Assembly: GCA_963807975.1 (NCBI GenBank)
Contig: CAWEDV010000001.1
Location: 1,736,001 to 1,800,000, forward strand
Origin: JAACFF01 sp963807975
Lineage (GTDB): Bacteria > Chloroflexota > Anaerolineae > Promineifilales > Promineifilaceae
Direction of reading: 5' to 3'
DNA: 64,000 nucleotides
The translations under genes were made by a program, and so were the position numbers. The notes beneath the pieces were generated by a model. The model did no database searches. It was not told where the DNA came from and saw only the letters and a program-made list of their open reading frames with translations. Of this stretch, positions 1 to 9,314 are shown in pieces. Each line of letters opens with the position of its first letter. Positions within the stretch are counted from its first letter, which is position 1.

Positions 1-15
1 TATGGTGGGGTTCAT
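1..15 (-). CDS. Start of next minus-strand gene, probably a response regulator (partial)
   Basis: An ATG at 15-13 on the minus strand overlaps the TGA stop of the sensor kinase in an ATGA arrangement. It opens a reading frame (Met-Asn-Pro-Thr) that leaves the window. A NarL/LuxR-type response regulator is the usual partner of a HisKA_3 kinase, and the 4-nt overlap suggests translational coupling. Only five codons are visible, so the product is inferred from context. Confidence 0.4.
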
Positions 16-1655
16 AGGGCTTCCTGTTTCTCACTTTCCACCCAGCGGATGGCAATTTCCGTGCCCTTGCCTGGCCGGCTCGTAATGATTAGCTCAGCCC
101 CCACTGCTTCAGCGCGCTCGCGCATCATGCCCAAGCCAAAGTGGCCCGACGCTATTTTCTCTGTGTCAAAGCCCCGGCCGTCATCGCGAAGATAAAGTTC
201 GACTGTGCCAGCCTCGTACTGGAGGTGGATATCCACCTGGTTGGCCCTAGCATGTTTGGCAATATTATTAAATGCTTCCTGGATTAGGCGGTAGAAGGCC
301 ACCTGCACGTCGGGCGGCAAGTCCCCTTGCCCAACCACGGTTACCACCACGGAGATATTCGTCCGGCCGGTAAAGGCGCTGCCCAATTGGTGCAGCAGGT
401 CGCCCAATTCGCTGTCAATCAGGACCTCGGGCCGCAGTTCAGCTAATAGCGCGCGCATCTCGGCCAGCGCGCCACGCGTCAAACGGCGCAGGTCTTCCAG
501 CGACTGCCGCCCTTCAACCGGGTTTTTTTCCCAGAGGCGCGGTAGCACCTCGGCGATCAAACCGGCTGAGAAGAGCGATTGGTTAACGGCATCGTGTAAA
601 TTTTGCGCCAGGCGTTGGCGTTCCTGCAAAGTGGCAAGCGTTTGTGCCTGTTCGTACAATTGCGCATTGACCATTGCAATTGCCGCCTGGTTGGCCATCG
701 TCAGGACCAGGTTGGCCTGGTGATCTGTGAAGGCATTTGCTTCAGCGTGCGCTATGCCTAGACCGCCAATGACCCGGCCTTTCACGGCCAGGGGCACCCA
801 CATCCAGGCCTTCACGCCCTCCAACACTACGGCCGCTTGATCATTCAGGATCGATCGCAGCAGCTGAGCCGCCGGTTCGGCACTCCACACATCCGCGATT
901 CGCTGCGGCTGGTGCTCGTTTAACAGCGCCACCCGGTTCTGCTCATCGTCGAGCGGGATGCGGAAGGGCATCGCTTGTTTCAGCCGCCGCGATCCGCGCA
1001 CGGTCAGGGCAGCTAGGTCCCTTTCTTCCAAGGTGAAGAGCACCGCATGAGCATACCCAACAATCACCCGCAGTTGGTCGAGGATCAGACCCGGTTTCAG
1101 TTCCAGTGTGGAGGTCAGCGTCTTCGAGATCTCCAACAGGGTAATCTGCTCGCGCGTACGCGTCTCCACCTGCTGTCGGAGTAATTGCTCAGCCTGGATT
1201 CGCTCGCTGACATCGCGAATCACACCTAAGAGGCGCAGCTGATCCTGATATACACACCCTGTTCCACGAACTTCGACGGTGAACGGTGAGCCGTCCCGGT
1301 GCAGGTGGGTTAGGGTCGCTTTAAACTCATTGCTGGATTGAACTGCCAGCATCAACTCAGTGAATTGAGCATAACTATCGGGGTGGATATAGGCTGTGGG
1401 GTGCAGGCCGATGAATTCCTCGCCAGGATAGCCATGCATAGCGCAGGCGGCGAGATTGGCCTCGACCACTAGACCCGTTTCGAGATCGATGAGGATCAGG
1501 CCGTCGCCAACAGCCTCAAAGATGCGTTGATACGGCCGTTCTTTGTCTTCACTCTGCAACTGGTGCTCCTCGCTCCGGGCAGTTGCTGCTGCAGACGCTA
1601 GCTGCAACTTGTCCCGCAGATGCAACTGCCAAGATTCGGCGGTTCCTGACTTCAA
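12..1655 (-). CDS. PAS-GAF sensor histidine kinase of the NarX/DegS (HisKA_3) type
   Basis: This 547-residue protein is a soluble sensor kinase. A PAS domain lies at about residues 45-155 (start EAVGDGLILIDLE), a GAF-like domain at about 185-340, a HisKA_3 dimerisation/phosphoacceptor helix at about 345-415 with the likely phosphorylated His in QNLHDAVNQ, and a HATPase_c domain at about 450-540 with the N box (EAFNNIAKHA) and G boxes (DDGRGFD, GLGMMRERA). No transmembrane segment or signal peptide is seen, so the signal is probably cytoplasmic (redox, gas or small ligand). The ATGA overlap with the next gene suggests a two-component pair. The kinase class is clear; the ligand cannot be read from the sequence. 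Confidence 0.9.
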   Translation of the reverse strand: MKSGTAESWQLHLRDKLQLASAAATARSEEHQLQSEDKERPYQRIFEAVGDGLILIDLETGLVVEANLAACAMHGYPGEEFIGLHPTAYIHPDSYAQFTELMLAVQSSNEFKATLTHLHRDGSPFTVEVRGTGCVYQDQLRLLGVIRDVSERIQAEQLLRQQVETRTREQITLLEISKTLTSTLELKPGLILDQLRVIVGYAHAVLFTLEERDLAALTVRGSRRLKQAMPFRIPLDDEQNRVALLNEHQPQRIADVWSAEPAAQLLRSILNDQAAVVLEGVKAWMWVPLAVKGRVIGGLGIAHAEANAFTDHQANLVLTMANQAAIAMVNAQLYEQAQTLATLQERQRLAQNLHDAVNQSLFSAGLIAEVLPRLWEKNPVEGRQSLEDLRRLTRGALAEMRALLAELRPEVLIDSELGDLLHQLGSAFTGRTNISVVVTVVGQGDLPPDVQVAFYRLIQEAFNNIAKHARANQVDIHLQYEAGTVELYLRDDGRGFDTEKIASGHFGLGMMRERAEAVGAELIITSRPGKGTEIAIRWVESEKQEAL

Positions 1656-2251
1656 GAGAACAATGGGTATTTTGCATATCGCCCCAAAGAAGAATATATC
1701 AAAAATGCCAGGTAAGTTTATAGTGGGTTTATTATTATCGTTGAATTTAAAAATGACAACATCACTTCTTCTTGCGCTTCTGTTTCATAGACCTTTGTTT
1801 CATGGTACACGTTATTTGTCAGGCACTCAATAGGTCAGACAGTGAGGCACATGCTTGATATGTCTCATTTCTTGTCTCAGAATATCTTTCTAGTAAGGCC
1901 TAAGACATTTTGAACCATGCCCTTTTCCCTAATCACGGGTCCCCTTTTCTATCCTCACTTCTTTGTAAAAAAACGCATGTTCTATGATATACTCCCATCA
2001 AGAACACGGTTTCCTTTGCTGCAACCAGATTTATCTACCAAACACTATACTTTCTATCATTCTCCCCCGCTGGAAGAAGTAATGTCATTTCCGCCAGAAA
2101 AAAATCAACATTGCAACATTAACCAACATCTCCCGCCATTCGCCACTCGCTCTTATAACCAGAATGGAAGAAACTTTGCCCATCATGGATAGAAAGGCTA
2201 AGATACAAAATCGGGCTGCTCGCTTTAAATCCATGGCCCACAAGGACGAGA
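1656..2251. other. AT-rich divergent intergenic region, no supported gene
   Basis: About 600 bases separate the leftward kinase gene from the rightward glycosyltransferase gene. The short open frames here have low-complexity, Phe/His/Pro-rich translations, no good ribosome-binding sites and no recognisable domain. I found no RNA gene, repeat or convincing terminator. It presumably holds both divergent promoters, but I could not identify a convincing -35/-10 pair. Confidence 0.5.
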
Positions 2252-3040
2252 ATGCGTCAGAAACAGATGCCCAGCATCTCCGTTTTTTTTCCCGCCTACA
2301 ACGATGCGGGGACCATCACCAGCATGGTTATCACCTCTCTGCTCACCCTGCGCGAACTCACTGATGACCACGAAGTGATCGTGATCGACGACGGCAGCCA
2401 GGACCACACCCCACAGGTTCTCGACGAATTGGCCCGCGTTTATCCTGATGAAGTGTGCATCATCCACCACAAGCAAAACAAAGGCTATGGTGGCGCGCTG
2501 CGCTCCGGCTTTTCCGCGGCCAGCAAAGAATGGATTTTCTACACAGACGGCGACGCCCAGTACGATCCGCGCGAGTTGAAAAATCTGGCTCTCCTGGCTA
2601 ATGAGGATGTCGATTTCATCAACGGTTGGAAGATCGAAAGACACGACCCACTTCATCGCATCATTATCGGCCGTTTGTACCAATACATCATCAAGATCAC
2701 CTTTGGCCTCAAGCTCCGTGACGTAGACTGCGACTTCCGCCTGATGCGTGCCCAGATCTTCGAAGAAGTTCAGCTTTCCGCCGACAGCGGCGTCATCTGC
2801 GTTGAACTAATGAAGAAAGTACAGGACGCCGGGTTCCGACTGGCCGAAACTCCAGTGCATCATTTTCATCGCGCTTATGGCAAATCCCAATTCTTCAATT
2901 TCCGGCGCCTGGCCCGCGTCGCCCGTGATTTAAGCAAGCTTTGGTGGCGGTTGGTGATTAAGAAGGAACACCAACAAGCCACGCAAACTGATTCAACCAT
3001 TTCTCCCACCAGCAATGCAGCAAATTCCTCCACAACTTAG
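2252..3040 (+). CDS. Family 2 glycosyltransferase (dolichol/undecaprenyl-phosphate sugar transferase-like)
   Basis: This 262-residue GT-A fold enzyme has the N-terminal nucleotide-sugar motif VFFPAYNDAGT, VIVIDDGSQD at about residues 45-54, and a metal-binding region FYTDGDAQYDP at about 95. It lacks a C-terminal membrane domain. This matches DPM1-like polyprenyl-phosphate glycosyltransferases or cytoplasmic GT2 enzymes. The first ATG is preferred because AAGGA lies 7 bases upstream. Its last 26 bases overlap the epimerase gene, so the two are co-transcribed and likely act on the same nucleotide sugar or lipid-linked sugar. The family is firm; donor and acceptor are unknown. Confidence 0.85.
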   Translation: MRQKQMPSISVFFPAYNDAGTITSMVITSLLTLRELTDDHEVIVIDDGSQDHTPQVLDELARVYPDEVCIIHHKQNKGYGGALRSGFSAASKEWIFYTDGDAQYDPRELKNLALLANEDVDFINGWKIERHDPLHRIIIGRLYQYIIKITFGLKLRDVDCDFRLMRAQIFEEVQLSADSGVICVELMKKVQDAGFRLAETPVHHFHRAYGKSQFFNFRRLARVARDLSKLWWRLVIKKEHQQATQTDSTISPTSNAANSSTT

Positions 3041-4022
3041 CCAATTTTTCCGCAACAAGCAGGTGTTAATCACAGGCGGCGTCGGCTTTATCGGTTCCAA
3101 CCTGGCTCGATATCTGGTTAAGATGGGCGCAAACGTGCTTTTGGTCGATTCGCTGATCCCCAAATATGGGGGCAACCTGTTTAACATTAGCGATATTCGC
3201 GATCAGGTACGCTTGAATATCGCCGATATCCGCGACGAGCACGGGCTCCGGTACCTGGTTCAAGGACAAGATGTGATCTTCAATCTTGCGGGCCAAGTTA
3301 GCCACACTGACAGCATGATTGATCCCTACGCCGACCTGGACATCAATGCCCGCAGCCAGCTTTCGCTGCTGGAAGCGTGCCGGCATGGGAATCCCGAGGC
3401 CAATATCGTCTTTGCCAGCACACGCCAGATTTACGGCCGTCCCCAATATTTGCCGGTCGACGAGGCCCATCCCCTGCAGCCCGTGGATATCAACGGCATC
3501 AACAAAACAGCCGGAGAATGGTATCACATCGTCTATCACAATGTTTACGGGTTGAAGACTGTTTCTTTGCGTCTGATCAATACCTTCGGCCCGCGCATGC
3601 GCGTCAAAGACGCCCGTCAAACCTTTCTCGGTTGGTGGCTGCATCAGGCTGTACAAGGGCAAACACTGCAAGTCTACGGGGATGGTTTGCAGATTCGTGA
3701 TTTCAACTATGTCGATGATGTAGTCATAGCCCTACTGCTGGCAGCACAGAATGATATGGCCAATGGTCAGATTTACAATCTGGGCGCCCCGGAAGCGGTG
3801 AGCCTGATCGAGTTGGCAGAGCTGCTGCTCTCAGTTTCCGGTAACGGCCGTTACGAGATCGTCCCCTTTCCCAGCAATAGAAAACGCATCGATATCGGTG
3901 ATTACCACGGTAGTTATAAAAAGATAGAGCAAGAACTGGGCTGGACCCCCCAAACCACGCTGCGGGACGGTCTAGAGCTGACCTTGAACTACTATCGGCA
4001 ACATCTCCCACACTACATTTGA
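3015..4022 (+). CDS. NAD-dependent epimerase/dehydratase (extended SDR) with an altered catalytic Tyr position
   Basis: This 335-residue extended short-chain dehydrogenase has the Rossmann motif GGVGFIGSNL near residues 21-30 and the family-typical NLAGQVSHTDS and STRQIYG segments. Nucleotide-sugar epimerases and dehydratases normally use Tyr-x3-Lys. Here the aligned segment is INGINK, with Asn160 in the Tyr position and Lys164 retained. A nearby Tyr could substitute, or the subfamily may use different chemistry. The start overlaps the upstream glycosyltransferase by 26 bases, giving a two-gene sugar-modifying unit. The superfamily is certain; epimerase versus dehydratase is not. Confidence 0.85.
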   Translation: MQQIPPQLSQFFRNKQVLITGGVGFIGSNLARYLVKMGANVLLVDSLIPKYGGNLFNISDIRDQVRLNIADIRDEHGLRYLVQGQDVIFNLAGQVSHTDSMIDPYADLDINARSQLSLLEACRHGNPEANIVFASTRQIYGRPQYLPVDEAHPLQPVDINGINKTAGEWYHIVYHNVYGLKTVSLRLINTFGPRMRVKDARQTFLGWWLHQAVQGQTLQVYGDGLQIRDFNYVDDVVIALLLAAQNDMANGQIYNLGAPEAVSLIELAELLLSVSGNGRYEIVPFPSNRKRIDIGDYHGSYKKIEQELGWTPQTTLRDGLELTLNYYRQHLPHYI

Positions 4023-4059
4023 GCAGGTGCAATCAGCAAGACGAATTCGCCCCTAAGTT

Positions 4060-6375
4060 TCACGCCGTACGATTGTCTCGCCGCCAACAGTACAATGAAG
4101 GTGCCAACAACAGCAGCGCAGCCAGGGAAACCAATCCCCCCCATAAATATATCGAAGGCACATAGGACCAGGTAATTTCATGCATGCCCTGGGGCACACA
4201 GACGGCGCGCAAGGTCGTATAAGCGCGAAGATTCTCAGCTGCCTGGCCATCAATCTCCACACGCCAGCCAGGATAATCTGTCTCCGCCAGCACCAGAATA
4301 GTTGGAGAGGTGCTGTCGGTTTGAATTTGCCAATACCCAGGTTCAGCAGCAACTATCTGCGCTTCTGCCGTTTGCTCCGCCCCTGTTCCTAATTCGCACT
4401 CCGGCAGTGCGTCAAGGATCACAGTTTTCTGAGGGTCAAAATCGGCCTGGTGAATGCGTTCAATCGCTGCCGCATCATCCGTTATTACTTCAACTTCATG
4501 GACCAGCCGGGCTACTGACATTGGGCGTGCCCTTTCGTAGATCCATGCGGATCCCCTTTGCTGCACGAGCGCCAAGGGCCGTTCCCCGTCCCCAAATTGG
4601 TCCAATTCATTGGGCGCGATCACATAACGTGCCGCCAATATATCATAGGCTGACGAGCGCGGATCGGGCACTGATGAGGCCAAAGCGATATGGCTTGCTG
4701 GTTCCAACGAGTCGTAGCCAAAGACGCTGTTCAACCCTACCTGCATCGGTCCATTCTGATCAAAAAGAGAGACACCCCAAGGTAAGACGCGTTCCTTCGT
4801 CTCGCCAATCACCTCGCGTGCATCCAACCAGATCGCCTCGGGCGTTTTGGGTTCCAAGCGCACGAACTTCATAGCAAACAGCCACATGTCTGCAACGACG
4901 AGAAAGATCAAGGCGGCGCCAATTATCTGCTTGCGCCGTTTATTATCCGCCGGTGTGGCCAGATGGGCCCATATCAGACCGCCCCCCACAATGAAAACCA
5001 CGATCGCCACTGAATAGCCACCAATCTGCTGCCAAAGGCGCCCGCTGGTATCAGTAGGATGGATGGCCATAAACACCGCGCCAGTTGCTGCCAGAGCAGC
5101 AACGCCTAAAACCGAGACCAAGGAAAGCGTCCAGCGCCAGGTTGGGCCTAAGCGCGTAAGACGCTCGTTTAGCGGAACTTCCAGCCAGTTGGAAAATGCA
5201 TGGCCCAGCAGCACGGCAGCCGCAAACAGAAATAAAAAAGTAGCTCTGCCCGGCGCACGCACAAGGCGGAAAGGTGGCAGAAACTCGTAGGCCAGCGGGT
5301 ATAAAGCACCATAGCGGCCCAAAGCCAAGGCCAGTCCAAAAACCATCAGCAAAATCAAAAACCAGGACAATCGTGTCGGTTTACGCAGGGCCATGACAAT
5401 ACCGAGAAATACCAATACGCCGGCATAATAGGTCAATTCTTCAAACGTTGGCACACTCCAATAACCCGTCCGCAGCGGTTCTCCAAAGAATTCAGGCACA
5501 ACGAGAGTGACCAGATGAGCCGGCGGCAGGGAGTAGTCCGTGGCAAATTCGTAATCTGCTTCCGCCAGCCGTTCAGACGCAAGGCTGAACTGTAAAAAGG
5601 GTGCCAGCTGTACAGCCGACAAAGCCAACCCGACAACAAGCATAATTATTGACTGGCGTATGACCAGCCCACGTCGTCTCTTTTCTATCACCAGCAAGTA
5701 CAGAACAAAGGCGCCCCAGATCATAGCCATGTAGAGGAAAGAGGGTATATGTCCTGCCAACAATGCCAATCCCAAAGGCAGTCCAGCAACCACCGCAGCC
5801 CACCAACTGCCTCGCCGAACGCTCCAAATGAGTCCAAGCAAAACCCACGGCGTCCAGGCATCCAGGGCATAAACGGTACTGTGCCCCGCCCATAATCTCC
5901 CCGCCAAGAGGCCGCTAAAGGCGAATACCAGCGCCGCCAACACGGCGGGAAGCCAACGCCCTCCAAGAAAACGTACCAGGGCATACATACCCATTCCAGC
6001 GATCCAGATGTGCAGCAGCATATAGAGGCTGATGCCAATATTGACCGGAATCAAGAAGCTGGGCCACAGGGGTGGATAGAATACGTTCTGCTGGGGCTGG
6101 GCCATTAGCGGGAAGCCATTGAACAAAGTAGGTTCCCAAAATGGCAGCCGCCCTTCGCGCACTGCTTCTCGAACTTGCTCGTAGTAAGGGTAATAGTAGC
6201 CGCGCATATCATGGCCACCCATTACCTCCCCCTGGCTCGGGAAGAGCGCCTTACCCATGAATAATATGGCCAGCAGCAGCAGCAAAAGGGCCGCGCTCAG
6301 TCCAGGTCGGTTCTTGAAGAAATCCACCAGGCCAGCGTCGCTATTTTCTTTTGTGCCCTCTTCTATTACATCCAT
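4060..6375 (-). CDS. YfhO-like multi-spanning membrane protein (GT-C type)
   Basis: This 771-residue protein has an N-terminal membrane segment, then a conserved stretch with GGHDMRGYYYPYYEQ, FWEPTLFNGFPLMAQPQ and FYPPLWPSF. Many hydrophobic helices follow to about residue 500, then a C-terminal extracytoplasmic domain and a final helix. This arrangement matches the YfhO family, linked in Bacillus and Lactobacillus to glycosylation of lipoteichoic acid or lipids. The acidic residues in the first loop (GGHDMRG) are plausible catalytic residues of the GT-C fold. It lies 72 bases from another GT-C protein on the same strand, suggesting a shared role in envelope glycoconjugates. Substrate is unknown. 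Confidence 0.8.
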   Translation of the reverse strand: MDVIEEGTKENSDAGLVDFFKNRPGLSAALLLLLLAILFMGKALFPSQGEVMGGHDMRGYYYPYYEQVREAVREGRLPFWEPTLFNGFPLMAQPQQNVFYPPLWPSFLIPVNIGISLYMLLHIWIAGMGMYALVRFLGGRWLPAVLAALVFAFSGLLAGRLWAGHSTVYALDAWTPWVLLGLIWSVRRGSWWAAVVAGLPLGLALLAGHIPSFLYMAMIWGAFVLYLLVIEKRRRGLVIRQSIIMLVVGLALSAVQLAPFLQFSLASERLAEADYEFATDYSLPPAHLVTLVVPEFFGEPLRTGYWSVPTFEELTYYAGVLVFLGIVMALRKPTRLSWFLILLMVFGLALALGRYGALYPLAYEFLPPFRLVRAPGRATFLFLFAAAVLLGHAFSNWLEVPLNERLTRLGPTWRWTLSLVSVLGVAALAATGAVFMAIHPTDTSGRLWQQIGGYSVAIVVFIVGGGLIWAHLATPADNKRRKQIIGAALIFLVVADMWLFAMKFVRLEPKTPEAIWLDAREVIGETKERVLPWGVSLFDQNGPMQVGLNSVFGYDSLEPASHIALASSVPDPRSSAYDILAARYVIAPNELDQFGDGERPLALVQQRGSAWIYERARPMSVARLVHEVEVITDDAAAIERIHQADFDPQKTVILDALPECELGTGAEQTAEAQIVAAEPGYWQIQTDSTSPTILVLAETDYPGWRVEIDGQAAENLRAYTTLRAVCVPQGMHEITWSYVPSIYLWGGLVSLAALLLLAPSLYCWRRDNRTA

Positions 6376-6447
6376 GCCTTCATCTACCAGTGTTCATTAA
6401 TAGCAGGGTCATTTTATCTCAAAAATCGCAACGCACACCCGACCGGC

Positions 6448-8502
6448 TCAATCTTGAATTTCCAAATTGATTTGGCTCAACTGAACAGGCTCACCTAAAG
6501 ATTCTAAAGTGGGCAAATAGTAAAATCCGGTGCTTATGCCAAATTCTGCACCTGCGCTCAGGTCACTGGGTAATGGAACAACGAAACTGTCTACTACGAT
6601 CTCTTTGGACTGCCAATCACTTGTAGGATAACCCGCGGGGGGACGATCAAGCTGGCCAATCAGAGTTCCATCTGCATCCGTCAAATGAATATAGGCGGTA
6701 TAATCATCAACCATAGGCTTTTGTGCCTGCCAGGCCAGGCTCACTCGCAGTTGGTCCCCCTCATGGACGGCCGTCCAGCCTACAAGTGCAATCTTATCGG
6801 CGAAAGGATACTCTGCCTCTTGTTCCATTCGTATCCGGGGGTCACCAGCATTAACCCTGAAAGGAACATATCCCTCACCGGCGGCTCCTTCAACCCCATT
6901 TGGAAAATAGGATCGCAAGGCATCAAAGCTGCGTTCATCTCCAGGACGGAGTAAATACAATGCCGTTTCTCCTGGAATTCCCGCCGGAATGAGGCCATCC
7001 TGTCCATTGTAATTACGCAGGCGATCAACATCCTCAAGGGCAAAAAGAATGGTGGCCAATTCCTCCTGCGTGGGGCTCAAGTACAAACGGCCGTCTGCAC
7101 CATTTTCCTGCGCGTATTGGCCCATTTGCCAGTCGGCAAGATAAAAATCAGCCGCCAGTTGCGGATGTTGTGCATACCGTCCAAAGTAATCCACACCAGT
7201 CCATAGGGCACTCACCCCAAATAGGAGCAAGATAAAAAGGCCGGCTAAGCTCGACCCTTTATTCATTCCCACGCGATCAGAGAGTATTTCTCGCATTTTG
7301 ATATAGAGCCAATCCGCTCCCAGAGCCACCACGATGGCCAGCGGAGCAGCCGCCCCAGAAAGACGGCCGAAATGTGGGGCGTCACCACTGAGAATGGAGG
7401 GCAGCAGCATCACACCCAACCAAATGAGAAGGAATTGAACCCTAGGCTGTACGATCTGCCGCAAACTGTTCACCAACCCTAGTAGAAAAAGAACGGCTTG
7501 AACTGGATCCAAGAAAGGACGGCCCGGTAGATTGTGGCGCAGATGGGTTTCGCCTTGCCACAGCAAGCCACGCAGCACACGCCCCACGTTTAGCAGCCAT
7601 GTCATCCATGGTTTGCCTTCAACAGCCCCCTTGCCCTTGTTAGCCACATAGGCGATACGGAAAACAAAATAATAGGGATAGCGCCAGAAAAAGAGCAGCA
7701 AAGGCAGCGCCGTTAGGAGGGCAGCACCTGCCATGGCCAAAATATGGCGCCAATGGCGACCAAAAGCCTGGCGATCGGCAATAAACCAGATGGGTACAAA
7801 TACGATCCACACGAAAGGAAACAGACGCGATGCAGCAAAAGTGTATATTGCCAATCCGATTAGAAAGCCGGCGAGCAAGAAAGGCAGCCATGATCTAGCC
7901 TTTCTTGCTGCATCTGGCTCACGCCTTACGCGGTTCACACCCCACCAAAAACTGGCCACAGCCAGCGTCTCAAGGGGCACAAAAAGCATGGCCCGAATTC
8001 CGAAACGGCTAAAATGAACCGCCGGATAAAGAATGGCCATCGTGAGCGCAGCGAGCAAGGGCACTAAGCATCCGGTGTTCGATTGCTTCCGATTATTTAG
8101 CAGCATCGCCGCTGCCAGAAAAGTAGTTAAAACAGCCAGAACACCGGCTGCCGCAGGAACTGCTCGCACGGCAAAGGGAGTGGCTCCAAACAAGAAGACA
8201 GATAGAGCGATAAAGTAGACATGTAATGGCTCGCGTCCATAATTGCCTTCAAAAAACAATGGAAAGCGAGTCTCCCTGGCTGGCTGCCCTGCATGTGCGT
8301 CGGCCGCATACAGCTCCCAGCCTTCATAAAACTGAGGAAATGTTTTGCCCTGGAGTAAAGAGAGGGCATCAAGCCCGTTATACGCTTCGTCATGGTAAAG
8401 CCCTGGCGGCAATTCATCCAGATGCCAAAAGCGAAAAAAGGCTGCCAAAAGCAAGACAACCAGTAGTAATATTCCCACGAAACGCCGCTTCGTCACTAAC
8501 AT
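6448..8502 (-). CDS. GT39/ArnT-like polyprenyl-phosphate sugar transferase, membrane
   Basis: This 684-residue protein has a first transmembrane helix followed by FRFWHLDELPPGLYHDEAYN. The DEAYN acidic motif sits in the first external loop, as in protein O-mannosyltransferase and ArnT enzymes. About ten further hydrophobic helices follow. The C-terminal third is a soluble domain carrying a beta-rich region with WQAQKPMVDDYTAYIHL, a segment often seen at the end of Chloroflexota GT39 proteins. It is predicted to transfer a sugar from a polyprenyl-phosphate donor outside the cell. It is co-directional with the YfhO-like gene and may share its transcript. Start codon ATG; the ribosome-binding site is weak. 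Confidence 0.8.
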   Translation of the reverse strand: MLVTKRRFVGILLLVVLLLAAFFRFWHLDELPPGLYHDEAYNGLDALSLLQGKTFPQFYEGWELYAADAHAGQPARETRFPLFFEGNYGREPLHVYFIALSVFLFGATPFAVRAVPAAAGVLAVLTTFLAAAMLLNNRKQSNTGCLVPLLAALTMAILYPAVHFSRFGIRAMLFVPLETLAVASFWWGVNRVRREPDAARKARSWLPFLLAGFLIGLAIYTFAASRLFPFVWIVFVPIWFIADRQAFGRHWRHILAMAGAALLTALPLLLFFWRYPYYFVFRIAYVANKGKGAVEGKPWMTWLLNVGRVLRGLLWQGETHLRHNLPGRPFLDPVQAVLFLLGLVNSLRQIVQPRVQFLLIWLGVMLLPSILSGDAPHFGRLSGAAAPLAIVVALGADWLYIKMREILSDRVGMNKGSSLAGLFILLLFGVSALWTGVDYFGRYAQHPQLAADFYLADWQMGQYAQENGADGRLYLSPTQEELATILFALEDVDRLRNYNGQDGLIPAGIPGETALYLLRPGDERSFDALRSYFPNGVEGAAGEGYVPFRVNAGDPRIRMEQEAEYPFADKIALVGWTAVHEGDQLRVSLAWQAQKPMVDDYTAYIHLTDADGTLIGQLDRPPAGYPTSDWQSKEIVVDSFVVPLPSDLSAGAEFGISTGFYYLPTLESLGEPVQLSQINLEIQD

Positions 8503-8590
8503 CAGCCCGCAATTTTACCACAACAAAAAAAGAGCAAGGACCAGTCAGCCCATGCTCTATAAACGATTTCCCTCCTGAATCGGCGATTAA

Positions 8591-8609
8591 CCCGCTTTCA
8601 ATAAGCGGG
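8591..8609. terminator. Short hairpin downstream of the small membrane-protein gene
   Basis: CCCGCTT at 8591-8597 pairs with AAGCGGG at 8603-8609 across a 5-base loop. It sits about 25 bases beyond the stop of the leftward gene at 8635. There is no clear T-run on either strand, so this may be a weak or factor-assisted terminator, or a 3' stabilising hairpin. Confidence 0.35.
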
Positions 8610-8634
8610 ATCACCGTCCAGCTCTAATTGGCGC

Positions 8635-9195
8635 CTATGCGCTTTTCGGAACGCGTTTATTGCGCATCAAGAGATAGATACCAAATCCAATCAATCCCAG
8701 CGACATAAAGGGGTTGAAATTCTCAAAAACGATGATTTCAAAGAAGAAAGCCAACCCGATAAATATCATGGACATGAATCGAATCAACTTATATCCGCGT
8801 TCTTGCAGCGCTTGATTGTCATCATTGCGGGTCACATACATAACCCCTCCGGCAGCTGCGGCGATTACCAAGGGCCAACTGTAAGCCCAGGCCTCAAAAT
8901 GACTAGCAAGATTCATGGCAAAAAGCAGGATGCCAGTGATCGTGATCATTGCCCCTGGAACAGCCAGGAAAGCAAACTTACTTTGATCGCCAGCCGTGGA
9001 TTTATAGGCGGGCCACATCAATAACAAACCAGGACCTATAATAAATCCTGGCCAGAAGAATTCCATCAAACGGATGTCAAAAAGATAGGCCAATAACAAA
9101 ACAAAGCCACCCCCAATCAACGCCAAAGCGGGAAATGATGGTTGTACCCTCACCTTTCCCGCCTCTTCTGCCTTATACACAGTTTCCTCAGTCAT
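8635..9195 (-). CDS. Small integral membrane protein, unknown function
   Basis: About 186 residues from the chosen start (MTEETVYKAEE). That ATG has an AGGAGAG Shine-Dalgarno 5-6 bases upstream; a longer frame to 9225 lacks one. The protein has a charged N-terminal tail of about 30 residues and then five or six hydrophobic helices, with a final basic tail (MRNKRVPKSA). The pattern of short helices with conserved-looking Gly and Pro resembles generic DUF5668/LiaF-type membrane domains, but I do not recognise it firmly. It is leftward, between the GT-C genes and the Get3/ArsA gene. Confidence 0.65.
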   Translation of the reverse strand: MTEETVYKAEEAGKVRVQPSFPALALIGGGFVLLLAYLFDIRLMEFFWPGFIIGPGLLLMWPAYKSTAGDQSKFAFLAVPGAMITITGILLFAMNLASHFEAWAYSWPLVIAAAAGGVMYVTRNDDNQALQERGYKLIRFMSMIFIGLAFFFEIIVFENFNPFMSLGLIGFGIYLLMRNKRVPKSA

Positions 9196-9314
9196 AATTA
9201 CTCTCCTTTTGTATAGAGTTACCATACATTACGCAGATCAACATTGGAAGTTGCACTGCTGAAGGTCGAGCGTGAGAGAAACGATGTGTTTTTCTCTTGA
9301 TTTGTATTGACCGT

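Noticed and set aside
1917..2192. Open frame of 91 codons in the first intergenic region
   Set aside because: No ribosome-binding site, biased low-complexity translation, no recognisable domain, and it lies in AT-rich divergent promoter DNA.
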